Source: Coniella vitis (taxonomy: Eukaryota; Ascomycota; Sordariomycetes; Diaporthales; Schizoparmaceae). From it: 64,000 nt of DNA. How positions within the stretch are numbered: the stretch's first letter is position 1; every line of letters begins with the position of its first letter. Under the pieces are notes generated by a model that did no database searches, was not told the DNA's origin, and saw nothing but the letters and a program-made list of their open reading frames with translations. The translations under genes were made by a program, and so were the position numbers. This document shows, piece by piece, positions 21,957 to 32,528 of this stretch. The DNA lies in assembly GCA_011317545.1 (NCBI GenBank), contig WUJK01000012.1, positions 695,001 to 759,000 on the forward strand, read 5' to 3'.

Positions 21957-24944
21957 GCTGGGCAGCAGTCCCTCGATGGGCCGACGAGATTGGTGACTGT
22001 TGCGGGTATCGAATTCGATGAAACCCTAATGATGGGTCGGCTGGCAGAGGCCTCAAGATAGGATCTTGGAGGTTAGGCCTGGGCTGATGCAGGAAAATTC
22101 TCTTGCGAGCCTTGCTGGCGGGCACGAGTGCACAGCGAAAAAGGCGGGCAGTGGGGCGCGAGCAAAATGTGTGGTACTTGTCCGACAGGCCCGTTTGGGA
22201 CCTAGCGCGAGCTTAGCGCGGTCCTAGTGCCGCAAATCAGGTGACCTAGGAGCCTGGAGCGAACCTTCCCGTCGAGTGACGACAACGAGCAGAGGCAAGT
22301 CACTCTGCGCAGCGGCGGAAGGGCGATGGAGCAAAAGTATTTTGCAGGCGTCCAGATACTGATTCTGCTTTTGAGATATAGAGACCCAGTTGCAAGGCTG
22401 CCAGGCACAATGTCAAATAATGAGGATACAAAGAAAATCCGGAACAGTGCGAGCATCTCAACGGGCTCGATGACTCAGCAAGCGTTCGCGAAACTGTTTG
22501 GCACGCGAGCGCGGGACAGGCCTTTGCAGACAACAATAAGAAGGCATAAACAGCAGTATCCCGCAAATGGCATTTTACCCTGGAGTGAAGGCATGAAAGA
22601 CGATGCATCCGTCTTTTGTCACCTTCGGAGGCGTTGACCAAAGCATTCAGGGCTACCATTATGATCCGATCTGATAAGCTTCGTCCTCTTCAATGCCTGT
22701 ACTTCCAGTACGCCCACCACCTTTTTTGTACGAATTGTGTCTCTGCCCTACCGCGATACACCAGCCAGGGAACTGTAGCCGCAGTCGAATCTATTCGTCA
22801 GCTAGGTCGTTGCTGATTTGCTGAACTCGTCGGCAGACTGTATGTTTTGATCCATTCTTGATCAAGGTTGGGCGTTGCTTGTGCGAATTGGCATTTGGAG
22901 GAACTCGACTGGTCCTGGTTGTGTCGGCAAGTAAGATGGACTCTCAACTGCAAATTTTATGTCGAAATCTGCAGTTCCCCTGAGTCCCTCACTGAGAACC
23001 AACGACGCCTGTTCAACGCCAAGAACAAGGTGACAAAGCAACCCGGGCAGGGCAGCATTTTGGCTAGAGTGCTTTTACGTGCTTACATCTGGCCGCCTAT
23101 CCACCAAGGCTCACCAAGTGAAACGCGGGACTCTGGTTCGAGATCTTGTCGGTACATACTATGTATCAAACAGGTCATGAGGGCCAGAGGTCGCTATCAA
23201 AATCGGTAGGATCTCATTTCCGGAGGGGAGAACGGTGGATACTGAGAAGAGTTACATAGTACTACGTACTACTACTACTATGTATGTATGTATAACCTGT
23301 ACTACTATGTACTTCTGTGTACTATGCAGGATGCGCAAGTGGAGCCTTGCAAGCGGAAATGGAGATGCAAGCGGCATGGGGACAAATGTTTTCACTGTTG
23401 CGCGTGAATTTCTTGTGGCACAAGCAGGGCCCGCCGAACAGAAGCAGCTGCTTGTGCAGGCCACCAAGTGTACATACATATTTCAATAAGTAGGATGTAC
23501 CATATCACGGGCCGAGTCAAGTCGCAGGTCGGATGCTGGCCCAAAACAGCGAGAAATGATAGCTGATTTGGGGCAATAACATGGTGATGTTGCAGGTGGC
23601 CCAAATGGTCAACCCTGCCCACAGTAATATCAGACAGCCCCGGTTCTGGCCAATCCGAGGCCGATGCTTGCACATCTCTCTGCAAATGGCTTGCAGCCCC
23701 TAGGTGCCATTGGTTTTTCTATCTGCTGCCCGTCAGATGCGCCTGGGGAACTAGCTGTAATTGCTGTTCTTATTCTCTTTCTCCTATTTCCCACCTTCTG
23801 TGTGTCTCGCTCCTTCGCTCTCTTGCTTCTGTTTCTGCTTCACCTGCATCTCGTCCGCTTTTGCAGCTGTTCTCGAGACAAAAAGAAATAATACAGCGCA
23901 GTGGCTCGTTAAGCCCTGAACCCTGAAGCCTGTGGAAAGTGCGGAGCGTTGCCTGCCTGGTACAACATTGAACCTTGAACAGAACAGAAGTGCAGACCAA
24001 ATTTCCCCGCCACACCGCCCTGACAAAGCATTTTCAAGCAGGCCAAGCCAGCAGCAATTCCAATTTCAATCATCCCCCAAAGACCGCACGGGCAACCACT
24101 AACAACACCCGCTGGCGCTGCCCGCTCCAGGCTCTTCCAACCCCTTGTCCCCTGAGCTTATTAGTTAGTGTACCCAGGTGCACTTATTAGTTGTGCGTAC
24201 TACTGCTGCTGCCGCTTCCGCCCTAGCAGCGGAGCGCATCACTAGCAGAAGGGCGGCGGGCTTGGGACTTTGGTTCATCCCATCCCATCCTTCCGGCGAC
24301 TCTCGTTCTGGGCAGCTAGGCCATCCTCCCTCCTCCCTTTGATCGCCTTTCTTCCTTTCCAACCACCCCCCCCCCAATCCATCGACGTGCGAGAAGCCGT
24401 CGTCCACCATTCCTTTCCTTGCATTCCAAGCCAACAAAGCCAACCGTCCTCTCCTTCCCACCGGCCAAAACAACCCGCAAATACCTTCATCCCGCGGCCC
24501 TTTCTACCTCCCGACTCGCTTGGTTCTTTATTGATTCGTAAGTCGTCATTTTTCTTCCCTCGTCCCCTCCCCTTCCCACCGTTTTCTCTACGTGTGCACC
24601 TGCCCGCTGCACGCCGCAACCCCAGGCCAGGAAAGCAGCGAGGCAAGTCAACATCAATCGCCAATTGTCCTACCGCTGCACTGCGTCAACATGCTCCGCC
24701 TCGTCGCGCTCGTCAGACTTTGCAAAGCACTGTGCCGCTCCCGATACAATACCTGATTTGATACATTGTTCTCGAACTCGATTCCAAGCCCATTCTTTGA
24801 TTCAGTTTTCTGTGCGGCTTTCGGCTCGCCACGCCAGCCAAATCGTCCCTGGTCCGAACGTCCGATTGAATGACCGATCAATCTGATTCATCCACGCCAC
24901 GACTGAAGTCATCCATTCGTGCATCACTTTGACTGACCATCATT
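21957..24944. promoter_or_regulatory. Long divergent intergenic region eIF3a / G gamma
   Basis: 2,988 bases between divergent starts, with no supported gene. Four ACTATGTA octamers (either strand) lie at 23158-23165, 23253-23260, 23277-23284 and 23304-23311, embedded in a TAC/TATG-rich simple sequence at 23250-23330. From about 24270 to 24940 the plus strand is strongly pyrimidine-rich with CCCCC runs, a probable long 5' leader of the G gamma gene. A GTAAGTCG donor-like site at 24539 could mark a leader intron. Confidence 0.45.
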
Positions 24945-25505
24945 ATGTCTTCTCTTCAACAGGACGAAGAGTCTCATCGGCCCTCGCACCTCGGCCTCGT
25001 CATCCCCAACCCTGCGCAGCCCCCTGGACAACATCCCGAGATTAAGCACGAAAACACCTCCCCGGCCGCCGACGGCTCCGCCACAAGCCCAGACACGATG
25101 CCTCAATTCACCTCTCGCGATGTCGGCGATCCAAACCAGATGAAGAAGAACAAGCAGTCCATGGCCGACTTGAAACTTCGCCGCTTGACAGAGTTGAATA
25201 ATCGTCTGCGTGAGGATTTGGAGCGGGAGCGTATCCCAGTTTCGCAAGCCAGTAAGAGGTAAGACGGCACCCCTAACTTTAACTCATGCTGCGCCAGCCT
25301 CAAAGCGGACTTGCGTACGATAAACTCGCAATCGCTTCTTATCTTGATATGGTCGACCTGGTTGCTGACAAGTCACGGTTATAGCATTATTGCGTACTGC
25401 AACAGCACCAGAGACTACATGGTTCCATCAGTTTGGGGTGTGGTTCCTAAGAGCGAGGATCCATATGCTCCCCAACAAAGCGGCGGTTGCTGTGTTGTCA
25501 TGTAA
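24945..25505 (+). CDS. gpgA: Heterotrimeric G-protein gamma subunit
   Basis: The gamma subunit partners G beta at the plasma membrane in pheromone, nutrient and developmental signalling. Exon 1 (24945-25258) and exon 2 (25385-25505), with a 126-nt intron GTAAGA..TATAG between them, encode 144 residues. The core KKNKQSMADLKLRRLTELNN and LREDLERERIPVSQASK forms the G-beta-binding helix. Exon 2 gives IIAYCNSTRDYMVPSVWG and ends in the prenylation box CVVM, preceded by another cysteine (CCVVM) that could be palmitoylated. Fungal gamma subunits are usually about 90 residues. The internal ATG at 25098 (MPQFTSRDVGDPNQ) would give 93, so the first 51 residues may be leader or a real extension. The gene is certain; the start is not. 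Confidence 0.9.
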
Positions 25506-26767
25506 TAGTCTTTACCAGCGGATCGGACGGAGTCGATGAAATGATATCCAAAACAAAAGGCAAGTGGGTTCTCGACAAGCCTGCCATCGAAGAGTGGCTG
25601 TCGTCGAGTCTCGAGACATACGACCAATGACAACAACTCCCATCAGGAGCGCAGGCTCCTCTGTTACCTTTTTGGCATTATTTTCCTGCCGGCGTTACTA
25701 CGTGGACAAAAGGGAGCGGGTTTTTCTGCTAGATCAGAGAAGACCCAAACGGGATAGGTTGTTTGGTGGCAAGGGGTAGTTCAAAGCACATCTAAAGGAG
25801 AGGGAGAGGGCCATGCTGGGTATCACGTTTTCTTGTTTGCGCGTTTTTTTATACACCCCCGCTGTGGAGGGGATCTCACTCGAGGGGTTCCAGAACTAGA
25901 GAGTGCTTGTCCTCTTCTGCGGTTCCGGGGCGGTTACGATAATGGTTCCCTTTTTTTCGTCATACCAAGCTACCTCTCCATTTGGGTTCGTGGTTACTGC
26001 CAACCAGAGGAATAATCCGGCATGTTTATTAATACTGCGTCATCACCATCTTTTTTCTCTTGTTGTACCTGGTCCTTAGGGCCGCATTCGCCAATCTTGA
26101 ATACCCTCTGTTATGATGATTTAGGGGACCCCTCCTTCTTTATAGTGTTTGATGTGACTTCGCAGATTCTACCACACAGTGATCGGCTAGCTAGCTATTT
26201 CTAGCGGAAGACAAGCAGCTTACGGATTTCGTACTTGGCAAACCTCGCGTTTTGTGCTACGAAATAATTGAATCGTCTGAATCAGGAATGTTCGAGGGGG
26301 CTAGCAAGATCATGGCATTGTTGGAGTTGCTGGTGAAATGGACTTCATACTGCACCCTCTTGTCGCAGCTTGGCCGTGGCTAACAATATCTGATGTTTTG
26401 GTGCACAATATCGATATCGAATTTATCCAGCATATCTATTTAAGCACTTGAATCCCTTCCAAGAACGATAATACCAAATCACGAAGGCAAGGCTGTCGGT
26501 CCGGTTGCTCATTGGTCCTCATCATCTTGGCTAGGCAGGTAGTGATGAACGTACCTTCTCTAGCTAATGAAGTTCATGGTGCTCTTTCCTTCTTCGTCTC
26601 TGGAGACCTAGACAATCGTGCCATGCGCTGCTTTCAAGATCTCGCGGACTCAGTATAACCGTGTTTTACCATCAACAAGGACCGAAATCACCCTAGGCAG
26701 CTAAGGTGGTACCTCTTTCACCTCATACTGCTCCTTGACTCCGTCTGATCAGTTCCATAAATCGATC
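25506..26767. other. Intergenic region G gamma / effector-like gene
   Basis: 1,262 bases between tandem genes. Short open frames exist at 25564-25779 and elsewhere, but none has recognisable features. The region is less GC-rich than the genes around it. It should contain the G gamma 3' UTR and the effector-like gene's promoter. Confidence 0.4.
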
Positions 26768-27499
26768 ATGTGGGCCCGCTTCTTTCTGTGGAAGGCCATC
26801 CCCCTTCTTCTGCTTGCGAGTGTTGTATGCCATGTTCTACCGCAGAACTTGATCACACCTTTCTTTGAGCTTCGCGCAAGTTCTTTGGCCCAAGACTCGC
26901 AGACACCTTCCACCACACATTCTAACTCTATGCACCACATTCGTGATTTTGTTTGGACCGACACCGATGCCAATGCCAAATCGCAGAACCTCTGCGGGCT
27001 GTCTACGTTCGCCAAGTCTGCTCTTGACACAGCCGATAATGAGAACGAGGACGGTAGCGATGACACAAATACCAGCATGGTCAGCACTGACGACTGTCGA
27101 CAATTTGCCGAGACAATGCAGCAACGAAATGGGTACTGGCTGGTTACGGGGTTTTCTGGCGGTGCTGGGGGGGGATTAGCCGACTGGGAGGAGTTTGCAA
27201 CGCTGGCAAGCTGCAAGATGGGTGTGAGGAGGTGGAATGGCGGAACGCAGGTTGTGCCGTGAGTACTCTTTCCTGTCATGTGAGATAGGCTGCTTGTATG
27301 AAGACGTTTGTGATATTGATGGCGATGCTAATAATTCTCAACGACAAATAGGATTGGAAACCAGGATGTTGTCGACATTCTCTATAGTGTCATTGAAAAG
27401 TTCAGTGAGGGAAATGTGCTACCCCCGACTCAGGGAAACATGACTTGCTATAAGAGCTCTACAATCGCCGAGGTGGAGTGGCGTGTCTACAATGACTGA
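26768..27499 (+). CDS. Secreted Hce2-domain (Ecp2-like) putative effector
   Basis: This is a small secreted cysteine protein. Exon 1 (26768-27258) and exon 2 (27352-27499), joined over a 93-nt intron (GTGAGT..AATAG), encode 212 residues. A hydrophobic signal peptide covers about residues 1-25 (WKAIPLLLLASVV). The mature protein has exactly four cysteines (76, 110, 149, 196). Their surroundings follow the Hce2 pattern named for Cladosporium fulvum Ecp2: NLCGLSTF, then DDCRQFAE, a tryptophan-rich middle, SCKMGV, then the diagnostic IGNQDVVDILYSVIEKF and MTCYKS. Ecp2 and its homologues are secreted by plant-associated and other fungi; some cause necrosis in host plants, and for most the function is unknown. 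An acidic low-complexity stretch (about 84-106) sits between cysteines 1 and 2. The neighbours are housekeeping genes, so context adds nothing about function. Confidence 0.8.
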
Positions 27500-27976
27500 C
27501 ACAATGATGTTGGCGGCCAATGTACCAAGGTTGAACAGGTCAAAAGGACGTTCCAAGGCTTAGCATACATAGTAAACGTCAACGCATGCTTACAAAGACC
27601 CGAGGCCATTGGCGCTTCTTGGCTGAAATCAAAGGCGGCGTCTTTATCAAAGCGTGGGTCACTGGGAGGCTTTTGTACAATTCCGCAAGAATGGAAAGCT
27701 TGAATCACAAGTTACATGCCCCTGAATCCATTGTTGCTGTGCTGCCTCTGGGATTTTTTATGCGAGCTTCCGGGTCCGGGGCGGCCCGGTGGCGCCGCGA
27801 ACTAGCCTACTGATCCGGCTTGTTTGTCCGAGACTCGGCCGGGACAACAACAGCATCTCGTCATAAGCAACCAGCTGTAAGCCCACACATCACCACAGTA
27901 CTCTCGAGATAATTCTTGCCACCGACGTCCCCTCCAACGGGATTTCCTCTACTTGCGCAGTCTGGACGTTGTGATT
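27500..27976. other. Intergenic region
   Basis: 477 bases between tandem genes. No coding sequence is recognised; it holds the effector-like gene's 3' end and the promoter of the Rdx-like gene. Confidence 0.4.
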
Positions 27977-28844
27977 ATGGCGGAAGCAATGGAGCAGGAC
28001 GTCGCGCCTTATCCGCTCCCACGAGTGACCATCAAGTTCTGCACCCAGTGAGTCTTGAATAATGACTAAGAATTAGTATAGCAGCGTGGCTAATCCTCGA
28101 AAGGTGCAAATGGATGCTGAGAGCAGCATATGTAAGTCCTCGTGCATTGTTTATACCAGATCCATCAGATCTGCCTCCTCGACTCTTTTCTTAATCAAGC
28201 TGTGTACTCCTCTTCTCTGATCCGTGTTCTGGCTGTTGGATCTGCCATGTCATTTGACTCGTCGTCTATATCCCGTCTTTTCCTACCGCTAACGATCTAT
28301 TGTTTTTTTTTTTTTTTTTTTTTTTCACATTCAGTTCGCTCAAGAGCTCCTTTCAACATTTTCCACGTCTTTAGGCGAGGTGGCCCTGCAGCCCAGCACA
28401 GGCGGGACATTTGTCGTGGAGATATTCCACCAGGACAAGACAGCCCCTTCGTCTGAATTTTCGGCTTCTGGCCCAGCGGCGATAAAGACCCGTGTTCTCT
28501 GGGATCGCAAGACGGATGGAGGATTTCCCGAGACGAAAGAGCTCAAGCGGAGGGTGCGCGATGTGATTGAGCCTGGGCGGGATCTGGGGCACGTGGACCG
28601 CCAATACGCAAGTAAGCCTCCTGCTGCTGGCGGCAACAGTACAGCGCAAAACGAAGTGGTGGAGGTTGGCAAGGGAGAGGTGTTGCCTTCACGGAGCGAG
28701 CTGGAAGCCACTGGCCAAGCAGGTGGAGGATATCCTGGGTCTGAGGAAGCTGCGGCACAGCTGGTCAGTAGCCTCCCAGGCCATGAGGATGATGGCAAGG
28801 GGAAGGCTTGTGGGCAAAAGGAGGTTTGCGAGGATTGCAACTGA
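27977..28844 (+). CDS. SelW/SelT/SelH (Rdx) family thioredoxin-like protein, cysteine form
   Basis: Three exons (27977-28047, 28104-28131 and 28335-28844) encode 202 residues; the introns are 56 and 203 nt. The protein opens with a beta strand leading into the redox motif C22-T-Q-C25 (VTIKFCTQCKWMLRAAYFAQE). This is the Rdx-family CxxC, with cysteine where animal selenoproteins have selenocysteine. The domain continues through EVALQPSTGGTFVVEIF and KTRVLWDRKTDGGFPETKELK and ends near residue 113 (KRRVRDVIEP). The remaining 90 residues form a low-complexity tail ending GKACGQKEVCEDCN, with three cysteines. Substrates of this family in fungi are unknown; a thiol-redox role is inferred. A run of 22 T lies just upstream of the last acceptor. 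Confidence 0.85.
28304..28325 (+). repeat. T22 mononucleotide run in an intron
   Basis: Twenty-two consecutive T, 9 bases before the acceptor of the second intron of the Rdx-like gene. It acts as an extreme polypyrimidine tract. Length variation is likely. Confidence 0.95.
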
Positions 28845-28969
28845 GGGAGATATCAAAAGCATTGACCAGTTTGTCTACTAGCGGATACGACAGGTATAAT
28901 TTATCCATGGCTGAGATGTCACTCAAGTGCTTTTCCTTCAATAGCATATGAAATTATCATTTGACTTGT

Positions 28970-30428
28970 CTAGTCAAAGTACTTAACCTTGACCCCCTTA
29001 AGAATCTCCACCTCTTCGTCTGCATTGTCTCCTTCTACGGTGCTTGTTCCAGGGCCGATATTCTTGATCACACGCTGTTTCACCCATTCCCCAGCCTTGA
29101 TTGGCCGACCGTCCTCACCAAGAACTCTGCTGCCCAGCAGACCCTTTTCGCGAAGCACCGGTGAGGCTTCGATGGGGACCATATCTGTCTCGTCTTCAAT
29201 ACGCACAACATAGATGACGCGCAAGCGGTCTAGGTGTTGCTGGTCGGTCGGTGGTGCGACGACGCGGTGGATGCTGGATTTCAAATAGCCGTCTGATTTG
29301 TGCAAAGAAGTGGGAAGGTTAGTCGGACTTCATTTTTTTTTCCCCACACGTCCTAGATAGAGAAGAGAATGCCTTAAGAGAATACTTACTTGTAAGGAAA
29401 TGAAGAGCATCTGCGAGGTTGACGGTTAAAGTGCCCGGCACCATTCGCACGTCCTTCCATGATCCGTCTTTTGCGAGGACTTGAAGACCGCCTATGGGCT
29501 GGTAAAAGAGGAGCGTGAGACTTCCCAGGTCTGAATGTCTGTAAGGCCAGATCATGTCAGTTTTCTGTACATTCTTGGGCACCCTTCTTCTTTGATCCTC
29601 TCTCCATCTCAATTCGAACTCGTTCGGAGTCGTTCCTTAGGGCAGCTCTCCATGCAACTTACCCTTTCAACCAAACTCCACCACACTTTTCATTCTCTTC
29701 CTTACTCCTCACCAAATACTTCATATACCTCAAATGACACGCACTCTCCGCCTCGTACCGATGTCTCCTCACCAACCACTCCTCATCCTGCCCGCCAAGC
29801 CCCAGCGCCAGCGCAAACACCACCAACAGCCGATACACAATCACCTCGTGCACATGGCGCGCGAACCGCTCCACCTCCTCCCAGTGCCGCCGTAACAGAT
29901 CCGGGTGCGCCATCCCAGCATGTGCCGCCGTGAATTTGGGGACATTGTAGAGTTCGTAGTTGTCGCGGACGCCCGGGACGAGCTCCCGGGTCCCCGCGGG
30001 CTTGTACCCGTTGTATTCGCCTGCTTCCATGTTGGCACGGTAGCGCATCTTTTCAGATTCTGGGAGGGAGAGGAGGGCTTGGCCGATGGCGAATTGGCGT
30101 TCGACTTGGGCGTCTGTGAGCCCGTAGTTTTTGACGTAGAAGAAGCCTGTTGAGTTGGTCGGGTCAGCCAAGTACTCGTGGTATAGTAAAGTGGAGAGGG
30201 GAATGGTTGACAATGGTGTTGATAGACTTGTAGCATTGTTTCAAACTGCAGTGTGAACAAGTACTGACCAACTTCCTGAATAGCTCTGGTGAACTCAGCT
30301 GCTAGTTTCTGTTTTCCTCCTGGTCGTTCGAAATTGGAGAGGTCCAGGGTGACCAGATCCGCCCAGTTGCCCTGCCTCGTGGAAACCGAGGGCTTGGTCC
30401 ACGTTAGAGTCTCTGTGGAGGTCGACAT
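28970..30428 (-). CDS. 2-oxoglutarate/Fe(II)-dependent oxygenase (isopenicillin N synthase-like fold)
   Basis: Four exons (30428-30269, 30146-29663, 29538-29390 and 29292-28970) encode 371 residues; the introns of 122, 124 and 97 nt start GTCAGT, GTAAGT and GTAAGT. The N-terminal DIOX_N-type domain includes TRAIQEVGFFYVKNYGL and YNGYKPAGTRE. The catalytic double-stranded beta helix has the iron ligands H216 and D218 (GHSDLGSLTLLFY) and H273 (LTNGYLKSSIHRVVAPP). The expected 2-oxoglutarate arginine is probably R287 in DRLRVIYVVR, where R-L-R replaces the common R-x-S. This fits the large fungal group related to isopenicillin N synthase and gibberellin oxidases; the substrate cannot be told. 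No secondary-metabolite backbone gene is nearby. Its stop is only 125 bases from that of the convergent Rdx-like gene. Confidence 0.9.
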
Positions 30429-30755
30429 ATTTTGCTTGAGTTTTGACAATGTATGCTTCTTTGAATCTAGCTCTTTAGAGTTGCAGAGTTGAAGGCCACT
30501 TCGGTATTGGACAGTTCAAGGATATAATTACCCAAAAAGGTGTTCCCCTCTCTGAGTTCTAGCCAGTGGTCAAGTTGCACACTTTTGCTTTTATATCTTT
30601 GCTTCCAACATATTAGACAGCCAAGGCCAGCTTCCTGATATTTGTACATCATTTTTCATCCCACTCCCCATTTCAAAGAGCCCACCGACCTATTTGGCTT
30701 TTCCTCAGTGCCTTTCTCACGCTACAACATGAGCTTGTTTGGGATCAATGTATGC

Positions 30756-30798
30756 TTGAGCAAGTTTATCCCCACCGCACTGCGATAAACTTGCTCAA
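30756..30798. repeat. Perfect 15-bp inverted repeat (hairpin)
   Basis: TTGAGCAAGTTTATC at 30756-30770 is repeated exactly inverted at 30784-30798, with a 13-base loop. The arms end in TTTATC/GATAAA. It lies 328 bases upstream of the oxygenase start. It could be a protein-binding site or a remnant of a small element. Confidence 0.8.
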
Positions 30799-30843
30799 AA
30801 GCTGACCGACCGCATGAGGGGGGGTTGAGCATTGAACAACTGT

Positions 30844-30874
30844 TAAGTGAACCCCATGGGGTTCAGACCACTTA
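30844..30874. repeat. Nested palindrome
   Basis: The 16-base perfect palindrome GAACCCCATGGGGTTC (30849-30864) is flanked by TAAGTG on the left and CACTTA on the right. The right arm has five extra bases (CAGAC side) compared with the left, as if a longer perfect palindrome had lost five bases. Confidence 0.75.
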
Positions 30875-32528
30875 CCATCGCTAGTTCAGCAAATCATGGT
30901 GGATTAAGCGAGCTTTTGTTTCGAGGCGCGGGTGCTTTTTGTGTTTCATCGAAAGATCCATGAAACGGCAGGGACGAAAGTCAGACAAAGTATGTAATCA
31001 CTGATCGTCCAACGAGTCCCTACTAGTTGATGCGCAGCCGCTAAGTATTTTGGCGAGTAAGGTTGCAAGCTCCACGGGGCCTGACGGGGTATATCTGGCC
31101 CCCAGAACTCCGTGGCTCGTCGTCTCCATCGATTTGCTTCTACTGCTTGATGAGCAACATCTTTCCAAAGTTTCTTACTTCCAGACAAGTAATTAACATA
31201 TCCTCCAATCGAACAGATCGATTCGTTTCTTCGGTCAAGTATCCAAAAGAGCAAGCCGTCCAGTATTCACACAGATCTCATTCTGCCACTTATGTACATG
31301 CCATCCTGCCGTTTTATCATGCTGTGAATATCCCCCGCTTTACCGGCATTGTATAAAAATAGATCTGTCCCATGCCCTCTTGGCATGGCAGTATAGTCTG
31401 CATTTAGTGCAACAGAGCTTCAATGTCCTTGTTTGACGCAATACATTGCCTGGTGTCATTGAGATCAACGGCTACCTCTATAAGGAACCAGATATATCAT
31501 ATGTGACAACGGTAAGAGACGCCTCCCACAGATCACTGCCTGCCTATGTGACAAGCAATATCGAGATTGGTAAAGACTTGATAGACTCGAAGACAGCAAC
31601 AAGTTCGCGCTCGTGCCGAGCAACTTCACAGCCACTGCCAACATTCAACTCGCCAATAACGCTGAAGTATGCAGCAAAAGCAGTAATCACGCATGTAACA
31701 GTTGCATCGAGGTCAAGAACAGCATAACCACAAACTCAAGTATCAATACTTAGACAACAGTTAAGAAATTCTCCTCGATTTTCAGCCCTGACCCAACCTT
31801 TCCGTCCCATCACCATCATCAGGTCCACCTCTCCCGTCCATCAACCATAGCCTCAAATCAACGCCTTTACCTCCCGCAAAAGACATCCCAAGTATCTTCC
31901 CTCTCACCGTGTCTTGATGTACAAAATTGTTTTCCCCAAGCACTCCTTGCATGTGACCTGGAAGCGGCTGTTTTTGTAAAATCGCCATTTTCCCCTGCGT
32001 TGAGCCGCCCGACCCGGCATGCTTTTAGAGAATCCAACGAGATTTAAGTCCGTTCTCTCTCTTCGAATACTTCTTTGGTCCGGGCAATAGGACTAAGGCG
32101 GAAAAAGCGGTGTGCTGTTAAGGAAATCGGTGGCGAAACGTCGCGGATTTGGTCGGAAACAGAGAGTGGGCGTACCAGCGATTTGTGGGGTGCTTGAGAA
32201 CGTCTTGAGGCAAGAATATGAGTAGTTATATCCTTCTCTAGCGGTACTCTCAATTCCTCTTATTCACGTGCAATCCAGAAAAGAACTGGTGTCTGTTCAA
32301 GTCGAGGTTGCGATTCCTTAGGTCAACGCAAAGTGGTGGTACATCGGGAGCGAACATCCGGTGAGAAGGGACCGAAAATAGAAAGCCTTTTGTGCTTGGA
32401 ACGGCGAGAAGCGAGCATCTGATCGTAACGGTGGCGGCGGATTCGATCCTCGTTACGCAATAAGTGGAGGAAGCAATCATCGTCGTCCGAACCTAAAAAT
32501 AACGAAGGGTGTTGGTGTGAATTCAAAC

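Larger units (their letters stand above)
30429..32528. other. Intergenic region between oxygenase and PP1 genes
   Basis: 2,100 bases with the oxygenase promoter on the left and the PP1 3' end on the right. It holds two inverted repeats (30756-30798 and 30844-30874, listed separately). An open frame at 31446-31727 has no conserved feature and is not called. Confidence 0.4.

Noticed and set aside
19533..22061. Two long plus-strand open frames (394 and 415 codons) opposite eIF3a
   Set aside because: They are Leu/Ser/Ala-rich antisense shadows of the eIF3a gene, with no domain of their own and no splice logic.
31446..31727. 93-codon plus-strand open frame between the oxygenase and PP1 genes
   Set aside because: No conserved feature and no splice context.
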